Below the pieces are notes generated by a model. It saw only the letters and a program-made list of their open reading frames with translations, searched no databases and was not told the DNA's origin. The position numbers and the translations under genes are program-made. A stretch of 17,658 nt of DNA from NCBI GenBank assembly GCA_027080315.1, contig JALWSI010000152.1, positions 1 to 17,658 of the forward strand. The letters are read 5' to 3'. This document shows, in pieces, positions 6,997 through 14,572 of the stretch. This stretch comes from a bacterium. GTDB lineage: Bacteria > Thermosulfidibacterota > Thermosulfidibacteria > Thermosulfidibacterales > JALWSI01. The stretch's first letter is position 1; each line of letters starts with the position of its first letter.

Positions 6997-7778
6997 AACC
7001 CATGCTTGAGGCCATAGATCTCACCTGTGGATACGATAAAAGGTTCCTTCTTCAGAGTATCAATCTGAGTATTTCAAAAGGAGAGGCGCTGGGAATAATA
7101 GGACCAAACGGTTCAGGAAAGACCACCCTAATAAAGGCCCTTACCAGGACCATATCCCCCATGAAAGGAAGCGTTCTATTTGAGGGGAAGGATATCTGGA
7201 AAATCAGCCTCAAAGAGTTCACAAAGAAAGTGGCTGTGGTTTCTCAAGAGACCCACAAGGTCTCCATGAAGATCCAGGATTACGTGCTTCTTGGTAGAAT
7301 CCCTCATTACAGGTCCTTTCAGTTTTTTGAGACAAAAAGAGACTTAGAGGTGGCACTACAGGCCATGAAGCTGGCAGGGGTCCTCCACCTGAAGGAGAGG
7401 GCCCTCACAGAGGTGAGCGGAGGCGAAAGGCAGCTGGCCCTTATTGCACGGGCTTTGGCACAAGAACCAAGGCTTCTGGTGCTTGATGAGCCTGTAGCCC
7501 ATCTTGATATTGGGCATCAAATAAGGGTCTTAAGGCTCTTGAACAGGCTAAAAGATGAGATGAACCTCACTGTGGTGATCGTCTTTCACGAGCTTAATCT
7601 CGCCAGCGAGTTCTGTGACAGGCTCCTGCTCTTGAAAGAAGGAAAGGCCCTGATCACAGGGACTCCCCAGCAGGTTCTGACCCCACAAATCCTGAAGGAG
7701 GTCTATGAGGTAGAGGTCTTTGTTGAGAGACACCCCCTCTCCCATAAACCCTACGTGCTTCTCTCATCCCAGACCTGA
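6993..7778 (+). CDS. btuD: Cobalamin ABC transporter ATP-binding protein
   Basis: This 261-residue ABC ATPase powers the BtuC permease from the cytoplasmic face. All nucleotide-binding motifs are present: Walker A GPNGSGKTT at residues 37-45, a Q-loop in VVSQETHKV near 77, and the signature VSGGERQ from 141. Walker B is LLVLDEP, with Asp165/Glu166, followed by a D-loop (HLDI), and the switch histidine is His199 in FHELNLA. The ATG overlaps the btuC stop by 4 bases. It is the last gene of the btuB-btuF-btuC-btuD run. The next gene lies on the opposite strand and ends 17 bases away, with no clear terminator hairpin between them. The extended C-terminal tail after about 225 is usual for the FepC/BtuD group. 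Confidence 0.9.
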   Translation: MKPMLEAIDLTCGYDKRFLLQSINLSISKGEALGIIGPNGSGKTTLIKALTRTISPMKGSVLFEGKDIWKISLKEFTKKVAVVSQETHKVSMKIQDYVLLGRIPHYRSFQFFETKRDLEVALQAMKLAGVLHLKERALTEVSGGERQLALIARALAQEPRLLVLDEPVAHLDIGHQIRVLRLLNRLKDEMNLTVVIVFHELNLASEFCDRLLLLKEGKALITGTPQQVLTPQILKEVYEVEVFVERHPLSHKPYVLLSSQT

Positions 7779-7795
7779 AGAATAGCTTTAAGCTG

Positions 7796-8866
7796 TCAAA
7801 ATAGAATCATGTATAAGAGGGTCCCTAAGAGAAAAGCCAGATAACCCAATAAGAGAAACTGAAGGGTGAATCCCAAAAGATGGCTGTTTTTCTCTTCGGC
7901 AACATAGAACTTGTAGGCAATGAGGTTGGCCAAAGATCCGACAAGGCTCCCAAATCCCCCAACATTGGTGCCCCATAAAAGGGCCTTCCATTTTGTGGTG
8001 AAGTCTGCCAGCAGAATGGCTGCAGGAACGTTACTTATCACCTGGCTCACCAAGGCAGAGAGCAGAAAGGTGTTCTTTGAGCGTGCGATCAGCGAGGGAA
8101 GCATAACCTTGAAGTTGTCGGCGAGGCCAAAGAAGCAGAAGAAGGTTAGAAGCAGCATATAGTCTATCTTCAAGCTCCTTCGGTCAAAAAGGGCAGCGTA
8201 CAGGATCACCCCTATACCCAACCACAAGGGAACCATGTGGAACACTGTAAGCACCATGATTAAAAGAAAGATTCCGTAGATAAAGGCCTTTTTGCTCACC
8301 ACCACAGTGCTTCTGCCCTCACAGACTCTGGACCTACCCCCTAAAAACAGAGCTCCCACACCCAGAAGGACTCCAAAGAAAAGGGCAAAGGGCAGCATTG
8401 TGAGAATGAACCTTAGGGGATCTATGTGGTAGCGCCAATAGATGAATAGGTTTTGGGGATTGCCAAAGGGGGTCAAGGCAGAACCGGTATTGGCAGCAAA
8501 GGCCTCAAGTATAACAACCATACCCTTTCTCGGCAGGTTGAGCATGAGGGTTAAGGGAACCACCATCACCAAAGATACATCGTTGGTCACCACCATAGAG
8601 AGGATAAAGGTGGCCATGACCAGCTTCAAAGGTAGAAAAGAACCACACTCAAGCCATTGAGAGAACCTTGACATAAGGCCACTCTCTTCCAGTCCTTTAA
8701 CCGCCATAAAGAGAGACGCCAGAAGAAAGAGCACCTCAAACTCGTCTCTGGAGTAGCTGGGAATACGCTTAAGATAAAGGGAAGTTGCGAAAAGCCCAGC
8801 AGCAGCTGCAAATAGAAGCCACTCTTTCAAAACGAAATCCAAAAAGTGGAAATTGCCGCTCTTCAC
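7796..8866 (-). CDS. ArsB/NhaD/CitMHS-type (ion transporter superfamily) anion permease
   Basis: This is a polytopic membrane protein with about ten hydrophobic segments. It shows the two inverted-repeat signatures of the ion-transporter superfamily: VVTNDVSLVMVVPLTL followed by NTGSALTPFGNPQN in the first half, and SQVISNVPAAILL followed by GTNVGGFGSLVGSLAN in the second. These resemble ArsB, NhaD and SLC13/P-protein permeases, which move arsenite, Na+/H+ or di- and tricarboxylates. The substrate cannot be told from the sequence, and no ars genes or arsenite ATPase are nearby. At about 356 residues it is short for the family (usually 400-450). I chose the GTG at 8866, with GGAG six bases upstream; an in-frame GTG at 8878 has a poorer ribosome site. 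It converges on btuD and lies downstream of the rpsU terminator. Confidence 0.8.
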   Translation of the reverse strand: MKSGNFHFLDFVLKEWLLFAAAAGLFATSLYLKRIPSYSRDEFEVLFLLASLFMAVKGLEESGLMSRFSQWLECGSFLPLKLVMATFILSMVVTNDVSLVMVVPLTLMLNLPRKGMVVILEAFAANTGSALTPFGNPQNLFIYWRYHIDPLRFILTMLPFALFFGVLLGVGALFLGGRSRVCEGRSTVVVSKKAFIYGIFLLIMVLTVFHMVPLWLGIGVILYAALFDRRSLKIDYMLLLTFFCFFGLADNFKVMLPSLIARSKNTFLLSALVSQVISNVPAAILLADFTTKWKALLWGTNVGGFGSLVGSLANLIAYKFYVAEEKNSHLLGFTLQFLLLGYLAFLLGTLLYMILF

Positions 8867-8900
8867 ATCACTCTCCACCCCAAAATCTGAGAACAGAAGA

Positions 8901-8928
8901 TTCTTATCCCAAGTTTAAGAGAATCAAA
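8901..8928 (-). promoter_or_regulatory. Weak candidate promoter for the anion permease
   Basis: On the - strand, TTTGAT (8928-8923) and TAAGAA (8906-8901) are separated by 16 bases. They sit between the rpsU terminator and the permease start. Matches to consensus are modest, but the upstream terminator means the permease needs a promoter about here. Confidence 0.3.
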
Positions 8929-8937
8929 AGGCCCATT

Positions 8938-8966
8938 GAAAAAGGGACGGCAATAGCCGTCCCTTT
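8938..8966 (-). terminator. Intrinsic terminator of rpsU
   Basis: AAAGGGACGGC (8941-8951) and GCCGTCCCTTT (8956-8966) form a perfect 11-base-pair stem with a 4-base loop. Read on the - strand, the stem is followed by an uninterrupted T-run (TTTTTC), as expected just after rpsU. On the + strand only three T residues follow, so it is directional. Confidence 0.88.
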
Positions 8967-8990
8967 CAGCTTAAAAGGTCTTGTTGGTAA

Positions 8991-9212
8991 TCACTTGCGC
9001 CTGTCGTAACGCGCCATCTTGTCCTGCATTCTTCTCATCTTCTTCTTGGCCTTGAGCATCTTGCGACGTCTCTTTTGCGTAGGCTTCTCGTAGTACATAT
9101 TTTTCCTCATCTCTTTGATAAGGCCTTCTTTCTCTATCTTTTTCCGAAGCTTACGCAACGCCGCGTCGAGGTCGCTCTCAACCTTCACAAAGGCGTTCAC
9201 CACATTGGACAT
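8991..9212 (-). CDS. rpsU: 30S ribosomal protein S21
   Basis: This 73-residue, very basic protein matches bS21. It has the N-terminal strand NAFVKVESDLDAALRKLRKK, the central YYEKPTQKRRRK motif, and a long Lys/Arg/Met-rich helix to the C-terminus. It is the last protein to join the small subunit platform and helps translation initiation near the anti-Shine-Dalgarno end of 16S rRNA. The ATG at 9212 follows a G-rich ribosome site (AAAGGGGGG). The gene stands alone, with its own promoter (9259-9287) and terminator (8938-8966). It is not in the rpsU-dnaG-rpoD order known from enterobacteria. A short hairpin occupies its leader. Confidence 0.95.
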   Translation of the reverse strand: MSNVVNAFVKVESDLDAALRKLRKKIEKEGLIKEMRKNMYYEKPTQKRRRKMLKAKKKMRRMQDKMARYDRRK

Positions 9213-9228
9213 ATTCTCGTCATCCCCC

Positions 9229-9250
9229 CTTTCCCTCGTCCCGAGGAAAG
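9229..9250 (-). promoter_or_regulatory. Hairpin at the 5' end of the rpsU leader
   Basis: On the - strand CTTTCCTCG (9250-9242) pairs with CGAGGGAAAG (9238-9229) with one bulge and a GGA loop. It begins within a few bases of the predicted transcription start and ends directly against the G-rich Shine-Dalgarno run. It could stabilise the short mRNA or serve as a binding site for S21 feedback. Only the pairing is seen; the function is a guess. Confidence 0.45.
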
Positions 9251-9258
9251 CTGGCCAT

Positions 9259-9287
9259 TTTATACGGCATTTTCATAAAACCCGCAA
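9259..9287 (-). promoter_or_regulatory. Sigma-70 promoter of rpsU
   Basis: Read on the - strand, TTGCGG (9287-9282) and TATAAA (9264-9259) are exactly 17 bases apart. This predicts a start near 9252 and a leader of about 40 bases before the rpsU ATG. Confidence 0.72.
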
Positions 9288-9337
9288 GGGCCAATAGGGC
9301 GATTTTTTCAACTTTTTCAGCCTAATTTGAGACCCCA

Positions 9338-10306
9338 TTAAAGAATGTCCATATCCCCCATTGTGTAGAAGAGGCTCTTTATCTGTTCTTCAGCCCAGAC
9401 AGGAGGATCCTCCATGAAAGAGGTAGAGAAGTAAAGATCGGTAGGCTCGTTTATGTATCCTTTCAACCTCAGCTGGTTAGCCCACAAGCTATCTTCTGGC
9501 ACCGCCACAGAGACCTTTGAACATCCTGCAAGAGAGGCAACCTCTTCCACCTTGCTCAGCAACACAGAAAAGAGAGACAACGGCAACACAAAGTCCATAA
9601 GTAGCATCTCACCCTGCTGCACCCTCAAAGCACACCAGCCAACAGGCTTTCCCCAGCGCTTAGAGAGAAGATAAAGGGAGTAACCCCACTTCGGGTGCAT
9701 CAGATACCGCCACCTAACGTAATCCTGGTTTCTTATGGCACCTGTGGTGAACCCTTCCTGGTTCTGCCTCCATATCTCATCAACCACCTCTAAGTTTTCC
9801 CCGCTCAAAGGCCTAAAGCTGTACTTTAACCTTGTGGATAATCCCTGTCTCTCAGGCCTCTTCTTATAGAAGGGGATCTGCCCTCCCCCCTGATAGATGC
9901 CGGTCCTTTGACCAAGGATCCAATGACGTCTGCCTGCAAACCCGTAAAGAAAGTCAACACCTTTAGACCTGTATGAATGGCAGAACAGCTGAAAGGTCTT
10001 AACCAGCACCCCCTGCTTCATGAACCTGCCCCGGTGTCTCGGGTGCACCATTATGTCCACACATTGCCCCAGCATACCCTTCTCTCCCCTGATCAAGGCG
10101 GGTAGAGAGATAACGTTGTAGGCTGCCACTATCTTCCTATTTGGCTCCTGAGCAACGGCGATCCTGGGGCCTCCTCCCGGGGCCAGCTTGTACTTCCACT
10201 CCCAGAAGGGAAGGGTAAGATCGTGTCCAAACACCTCTTGAAAAAGGGTGAGAATCCCCTCTTCGTCCCCTTCCCTGTACGTTCGGTAGACGAGATCCTC
10301 ACTCAT
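9338..10306 (-). CDS. GNAT-fold N-acetyltransferase-like protein, coupled to mqnE
   Basis: This 322-residue cytoplasmic protein has an N-terminal half like GNAT acetyltransferases. It begins with [20 protein letters not shown], then has [12 protein letters not shown], a beta-strand with RIAVAQE, and [20 protein letters not shown], which resembles the acetyl-CoA pyrophosphate loop (R/Q-x-x-G-x-G/A). The second half (about 180-310) looks like a further GNAT-type lobe, with [15 protein letters not shown] and a strand GWCALRV, so the protein may be a double-GNAT fold. The substrate is unknown. Its ATG overlaps the mqnE stop by 8 bases, so the two are translated together. Such genes often sit in cell-envelope clusters, but none is visible here. 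It could be a menaquinone-pathway accessory or simply a co-transcribed enzyme. Confidence 0.7.
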   Translation of the reverse strand: MSEDLVYRTYREGDEEGILTLFQEVFGHDLTLPFWEWKYKLAPGGGPRIAVAQEPNRKIVAAYNVISLPALIRGEKGMLGQCVDIMVHPRHRGRFMKQGVLVKTFQLFCHSYRSKGVDFLYGFAGRRHWILGQRTGIYQGGGQIPFYKKRPERQGLSTRLKYSFRPLSGENLEVVDEIWRQNQEGFTTGAIRNQDYVRWRYLMHPKWGYSLYLLSKRWGKPVGWCALRVQQGEMLLMDFVLPLSLFSVLLSKVEEVASLAGCSKVSVAVPEDSLWANQLRLKGYINEPTDLYFSTSFMEDPPVWAEEQIKSLFYTMGDMDIL

Positions 10307-11402
10307 ACCTCTTCACCTCGTTGTAAAGGGCGTCCCTTTCAACAGGCACCCTCTTGGCGTCTCTTATCACCTTAAGAATCCTCTCCTTTGACAAACCCTT
10401 TGGGGATGTGGCCCCAGCAGCGTGGGTTATCCTCTCGTCCACAACGGTGCCCTCCAAGTCATCGGAACCAAACCACAGGGCCGTCTGGGCAATCTTCTCC
10501 CCAAGCATGATCCAGTAGGACTTTATGTGGGGCATGTTGTGCATAATAAGCCTTGCAACGGCTATGGTAACAAGGTCGTCCCTCCCCGTTGTGCCATAAA
10601 CCCCTTCAAGCTCTATTCCCGTGTTCTCCGGATGAAAGGCCAAGGACACAAAGGCCAGAAACCCGGGATGCTTCTCCTCAAGCTCTCGCAGGGCGATAAG
10701 GTGGTCAACCCGCTCTTCTATGGTCTCAATGTGGCCATAAAGCATGGTGGCGTTGGTGGGAATACCCAGGTCATGGGCCGCGGCGTGAATCTGCAACCAA
10801 CGGTCAGGAGGGGTCTTCTTAGGGCACAGAACCCTTCTTACCCTCATTGAGAAAACCTCTGCTCCTCCTCCGGGCATTGAGTCCAACCCAGCCTCCTTTA
10901 GCTCTTCCAGCACCTCTTCAACCCTCTTTCCTGAGATTGAGGAGAGGTGGTCTATCTCAACGGCTGTGTAGGCCTTAACATGAATCTCAGGAAAGGCCTT
11001 CTTCAGCTCTCTAACGATGTCCAGATAGAAAGAGTACGGCCAAGAGGGATGGAGCCCCCCCACAATGTGAAGCTCTTTGGCCCCCTGCAACTGAGCCTCC
11101 CTTCCCCTCTCCAAGATCTCCTCAATTGTGAGGGCATAGGCATCCTCCTCGCCACCCTTTCTGAAGAAGGCACAGAATCTGCACCTGTTAACGCAGAGGT
11201 TGGTGGGGTTTATGTGCCTGTTAACCACAAAGTAGGTGTCATCTCTATGAAGCCTCTCTCTCACCGCATTGGCCAGTTCCCCCACACCCAAGAGATCCTT
11301 AGAAGTGAAGAGCTTAATTCCATCCTCCTTGGATAGGGGTTCTTCTCTCATTATTTTCTTCTCAATCAACCTTAGCGAATCAGAATCCACCATTCCTCCC
11401 AT
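10299..11402 (-). CDS. mqnE: Aminofutalosine synthase (radical SAM), futalosine menaquinone pathway
   Basis: This 367-residue radical SAM enzyme joins the enolpyruvyl group of 3-[(1-carboxyvinyl)oxy]benzoate to the SAM-derived adenosyl unit, giving aminofutalosine, the second step of the futalosine route to menaquinone. The iron-sulfur motif is C-x3-C-x2-C at Cys70, Cys74 and Cys77, preceded by [13 protein letters not shown], which is characteristic of MqnE rather than MqnC. Other family segments are [20 protein letters not shown] and the C-terminal [10 protein letters not shown]-like segment. ATG 11402 is used, with AAGG a few bases upstream. The GTG at 11390 is an alternative, since a GGGAGG lies 4 bases before it. 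The partner genes mqnA, mqnC and mqnD are not in the window. It is divergent from the helicase gene, and the two promoters overlap. Confidence 0.9.
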   Translation of the reverse strand: MGGMVDSDSLRLIEKKIMREEPLSKEDGIKLFTSKDLLGVGELANAVRERLHRDDTYFVVNRHINPTNLCVNRCRFCAFFRKGGEEDAYALTIEEILERGREAQLQGAKELHIVGGLHPSWPYSFYLDIVRELKKAFPEIHVKAYTAVEIDHLSSISGKRVEEVLEELKEAGLDSMPGGGAEVFSMRVRRVLCPKKTPPDRWLQIHAAAHDLGIPTNATMLYGHIETIEERVDHLIALRELEEKHPGFLAFVSLAFHPENTGIELEGVYGTTGRDDLVTIAVARLIMHNMPHIKSYWIMLGEKIAQTALWFGSDDLEGTVVDERITHAAGATSPKGLSKERILKVIRDAKRVPVERDALYNEVKRYE

Positions 11403-11424
11403 TAGCCTTTTTAGGGGCCAAACC

Positions 11425-11453
11425 TTTCTCTTTGGGGCACGAGGGGTTATAAT
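11425..11453 (+). promoter_or_regulatory. Promoter of the helicase-pyrF run
   Basis: TATAAT at 11448-11453 is a perfect consensus -10. The -35 region at 17 bases (TTTCTC, 11425-11430) is weak, so the promoter may depend on an activator or on AT-rich contacts. It is 50 bases from the helicase start. Confidence 0.5.
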
Positions 11454-11475
11454 CAGAAGAGAAACTTTGAAACAA
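11447..11475 (-). promoter_or_regulatory. Promoter of mqnE (shares -10 with the helicase promoter)
   Basis: On the - strand TTGTTT (11475-11470) is followed after 17 bases by TTATAA (11452-11447). The -10 bases are the same ones that form TATAAT at 11448-11453 on the + strand. Confidence 0.55.
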
Positions 11476-11502
11476 GAAGAGAGAGAAGGAGAAAAAGGTT
11501 AA

Positions 11503-13830
11503 GTGTCTTTAATTCCCTACGATAAACTTGATCCCTTTCAAAAAAGAGCCCTAAAGGTCCTTGGAGAAGATCAGAACCTCATCGTGGCAGCTCCCACAGG
11601 AACCGGTAAGACCGCCATAGTTGACCACGCCATAAAGGGTATTCTGGAGAACGAAGAAGGAAGGGTGATCTACACCGGTCCCTTAAAGGCCTTGTGCAAC
11701 CAGAAGTTCAGAGAGTTCTGCAACCTCTTTGGTGGCGAGAAGGTGGGGCTCATCACCGGTGACGAGGTGATAAACGACGACGGCACCGTTCTGGTGATGA
11801 CCACAGAGGTGCTGAGAAACATGCTTCAGGAAGACAGCCTCTACTACATTCCCCGCTTAGTTGTGTACGACGAAGTTCACTACCTTTCAGACCGGGACAG
11901 AGGAGCAGCATGGGAGGAGAGCATAGTCCTTCTACCCCCTCAATCCCAGATTTTGGGCCTCTCTGCCACGGCTCCAAATGCCGAAGAGGTGGCCCTATGG
12001 ATAGAGGTGATAAAGGGCCGCAAGACCAAGGTGATCCGCCACACCAAACGAGCAGTTCCCCTCTCCCTCCTGGGCATCACTAAAGAGACCGGTCTTGAGC
12101 CCATGAACAGGGTGATAAAAAAGATAGAGAAGATGAAAAAAGTGAGGGGGCCAAAAAGCAAAAAGAAGGGGCCTCCCCTTTTCAAGCCGGTGAACCACCT
12201 TGAGATAGTTCATCTACTCTCTGAGCAAGGGATGCTACCCGCCCTCTACTTCCTCTTCAACAGAAAACGGGTAGAGGCCTACGCACATGAGCTTGGTGAG
12301 GTGAGATCCTTCACCACCCCTGCAGAGCGAAAAAGGATAAAAAGATACCTGAGTCAGCTGGATGTTCCTGAAGAGGCCCTCCCCTTTCTGGACCGGGTGA
12401 GAAACCTTCTGCTCTCAGGCATAGGGTACCATCACGCGGGGCTCATTCCCCAGATGAAGCGGTTGGTGGAGGTCCTATTTGAAGAGAGGCTTCTCAAAGT
12501 GGTCTATTGCACCTCAACTTTCGCTCTGGGGATAAACATGCCTGCCAGAACAGTGGTCTTTGACAGCCTAATCAAGTTTGATGGTCAGGGCTTTAGACCA
12601 CTAACCAACATGGAGTTCTTCCAGAAGGCTGGGAGGGCAGGAAGGCGTGGCATAGATGAGATAGGCTACGTGGTGGCTCGTTTTGATCCCAAGGATCACG
12701 AAGAGATCCCCATCTACAAAGAGAGCAACATTGAGCCCATTGAGAGCTCTTTTAGGCTCTCTTACAACTCTGTGGTGAACCTTCTATCCCGAAAGTCGGT
12801 TGAAGAGGTTGAGGATTTCCTCTCGTCTTCACTCTGGACCTATCAACACGAGGACGAGAAGAAGAGGATCCAGAGAGAGATATCAAAGCTGAAAGAGAAG
12901 TTAGAGGCCCTCCCCACCTTCACCTGCGAATACAGTCAGGAATCTATGGAGAACCGAAAGAACGAGCTGAAAGAGAGAATAGAGAGAAAAGAGGCCCAGC
13001 TAAGGCGTCTGGAGGAGAACATCACAGAGGCTGAAGGAGAGAATAACCCCCCACGGGTTAGAAGGCTCATGGCCAAGAAACGGAGCCTCGCAAGGGAGAT
13101 CCTCAAGGCAGAGACCCTTCTCAAGGGAATAAAACTGGAGCAGTGCGACTTCTGCATCCACCGCAGCGAGTGTCGCGCCACAGAGAGAAAGAGACGCCAC
13201 ATGGAAAAGCGGCTCAAAGAGCTTGAGAAGAACATGCGCCACATCTCAAGCTATCTGGTCAGAGAGTTTGAGGCCAAGTGCGAGGTGCTGAAGGAACTCG
13301 GCCACATGGACGAGTTCTTAAGGTTCAGACTCGGGGCAAAGGTGCTTCAGAAGATACACATTGAAGAGCTGCTGGTTACCGAGATGATCCTTGAGGGATT
13401 CTTTGACAGGCTAACCCCAGAGGAGATCGGCATGGTGATAGGGTGCATAGGACGGGATCCCGACAGAATAAGAAACCGCCCCAAATACCTTAGCAGGTCT
13501 TTGAGGAAAGAGGTGGAAGAGCTGGCAGATTTCATAAGAGGCGTTGAAGAGAAACACCTCCCCAAGCCTCTCAGCTGCAAGATAAACTGGAACTTCGCCG
13601 ATGCTTCTTACCTCTGGATAACAGGACACTCCCTTGACAGAATAGTAGAAGAGGGCTCAATCTACGAGGGTGATTTGATCTCAGCCATGAGGCAGACAGT
13701 TGACCTGCTAAAGCAGGTAAAAAGGGTCTATCGGGAAGTGCCAGGGTTCGCCATGCAAGAGGGCGTGCAAAAGGTGAACCTTGTGCTTCACGCCATTGAG
13801 AGGCCTATTTTAAAGGAGTTCCCCACCTAA
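11503..13830 (+). CDS. Ski2/Mtr4-like DEVH-box superfamily II helicase
   Basis: This 775-residue helicase resembles the Ski2 family (Ski2, Mtr4, archaeal Hel308, actinobacterial HelY), which unwinds RNA or branched DNA with ATP. Motifs seen are a Q-motif-like FQKRAL (Gln13), Walker A APTGTGKT at 30-37, TGPLKALCNQK (Ia), DEVH at 123-126, SAT at 154-156, GYHHAGL, the CTSTFALGINMPA segment (motif V) and QKAGRAGRRG from 374 (motif VI). A Lys-rich insert lies near 205-225. After about 450 there is a coiled-coil-like, charged region holding a C-x2-C-x5-C cluster (Cys548, Cys551, Cys557). A C-terminal helical domain of DSHCT type runs from about 600. The start is GTG 11503, after AAAAAGG. pyrF follows 19 bases later. 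It may act in RNA turnover, but this is not shown by the sequence. Confidence 0.85.
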   Translation: MSLIPYDKLDPFQKRALKVLGEDQNLIVAAPTGTGKTAIVDHAIKGILENEEGRVIYTGPLKALCNQKFREFCNLFGGEKVGLITGDEVINDDGTVLVMTTEVLRNMLQEDSLYYIPRLVVYDEVHYLSDRDRGAAWEESIVLLPPQSQILGLSATAPNAEEVALWIEVIKGRKTKVIRHTKRAVPLSLLGITKETGLEPMNRVIKKIEKMKKVRGPKSKKKGPPLFKPVNHLEIVHLLSEQGMLPALYFLFNRKRVEAYAHELGEVRSFTTPAERKRIKRYLSQLDVPEEALPFLDRVRNLLLSGIGYHHAGLIPQMKRLVEVLFEERLLKVVYCTSTFALGINMPARTVVFDSLIKFDGQGFRPLTNMEFFQKAGRAGRRGIDEIGYVVARFDPKDHEEIPIYKESNIEPIESSFRLSYNSVVNLLSRKSVEEVEDFLSSSLWTYQHEDEKKRIQREISKLKEKLEALPTFTCEYSQESMENRKNELKERIERKEAQLRRLEENITEAEGENNPPRVRRLMAKKRSLAREILKAETLLKGIKLEQCDFCIHRSECRATERKRRHMEKRLKELEKNMRHISSYLVREFEAKCEVLKELGHMDEFLRFRLGAKVLQKIHIEELLVTEMILEGFFDRLTPEEIGMVIGCIGRDPDRIRNRPKYLSRSLRKEVEELADFIRGVEEKHLPKPLSCKINWNFADASYLWITGHSLDRIVEEGSIYEGDLISAMRQTVDLLKQVKRVYREVPGFAMQEGVQKVNLVLHAIERPILKEFPT

Positions 13831-13849
13831 GAGATGTGAAGGAGAAGAG

Positions 13850-14572
13850 ATGGATATCCCCTTAGAAGAGAGAATTATTGTGGCATTGGACCTTTCCTCA
13901 GTTGAAGAGGCTCAGGCCATGGTCAAAAGACTGGAGAAGAAGGTTCGTTTCTACAAGGTGGGCCTGCAGCTATTCCTTGCAGGGTGCTACCAGATGGTGG
14001 ACTGGCTTGCAGAAAGGGGCTGCAAGATCATGCTTGACCTCAAGCTGTTTGACGTGCCCCAGACCGTAGCCCTTGCAGTTGAACAGCTAAGAAACCGCCC
14101 GGTAGCATTTGCCACGGTGCACGGCAACGAAGAGATCCTGAAAGCCGCTGTTGAGGCGGCAGATGATAGACTGAAGATCTTGGCTGTAACCGTTCTCACA
14201 AGCCTTGATCAGAGAGATATTGAAGACTTAGGTTTCTCGTGCAAGGTGGAGGATCTGGTGCTCTCAAGGGCGAAGCGGGCCTTGCAGGTGGGATGCCACG
14301 GGATCGTCTCCTCGGGATTAGAGGTTGCAAGGCTAAGAGAAGAGGTGGGATACGGCTTGGTGGCGGTCACTCCCGGCATAAGGCCAGTAGAGAACAGACC
14401 CGTGGACGACCAAAAGAGGGTTATGGGCCCCAAAGAGGCAATGGCGGCAGGATCAGACTACTTAGTGATTGGCAGACCCATAAGGAATGCTGAGGACCCC
14501 ATTGTCGTGGTGGAAAAGATACAGAGGGAGATAGAAGAGGGTTTGCAGGAACGTGGCAATGGTGAACGTTGA
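13850..14572 (+). CDS. pyrF: Orotidine 5'-phosphate decarboxylase
   Basis: This 240-residue TIM-barrel enzyme removes CO2 from OMP to make UMP, the last step of de novo pyrimidine synthesis. Visible active-site parts are VALDL near residue 14, FYKVGLQLF with the substrate-binding lysine, and the catalytic D-x-K-x-x-D motif DLKLFDVP (Asp63, Lys65, Asp68). TVHG, VTVLTS, the phosphate-binding TPGIRP and the final VIGRPI are also present. The length is normal. ATG 13850 has AAGGAG a few bases before it. It is the second gene of the helicase run and its end overlaps the next gene by 14 bases. No attenuator or other pyrimidine genes are near. Confidence 0.95.
   Translation: MDIPLEERIIVALDLSSVEEAQAMVKRLEKKVRFYKVGLQLFLAGCYQMVDWLAERGCKIMLDLKLFDVPQTVALAVEQLRNRPVAFATVHGNEEILKAAVEAADDRLKILAVTVLTSLDQRDIEDLGFSCKVEDLVLSRAKRALQVGCHGIVSSGLEVARLREEVGYGLVAVTPGIRPVENRPVDDQKRVMGPKEAMAAGSDYLVIGRPIRNAEDPIVVVEKIQREIEEGLQERGNGER

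Noticed and set aside
7779-7800. AGCTTTAAGCT inverted repeat between btuD and the convergent permease gene
   Set aside because: The stem is only about four base pairs and AT-rich, without a T-run on either strand, so it is not supported as a terminator.
10422-11336. Open frames on the + strand opposite mqnE
   Set aside because: mqnE has its full radical SAM motif set on the - strand. The opposite frames have no recognisable domain.
12936-13244. - strand frames opposite the coiled-coil region of the helicase
   Set aside because: They mirror Lys/Glu-rich codons and are Ser/Leu/Phe-rich without domains.
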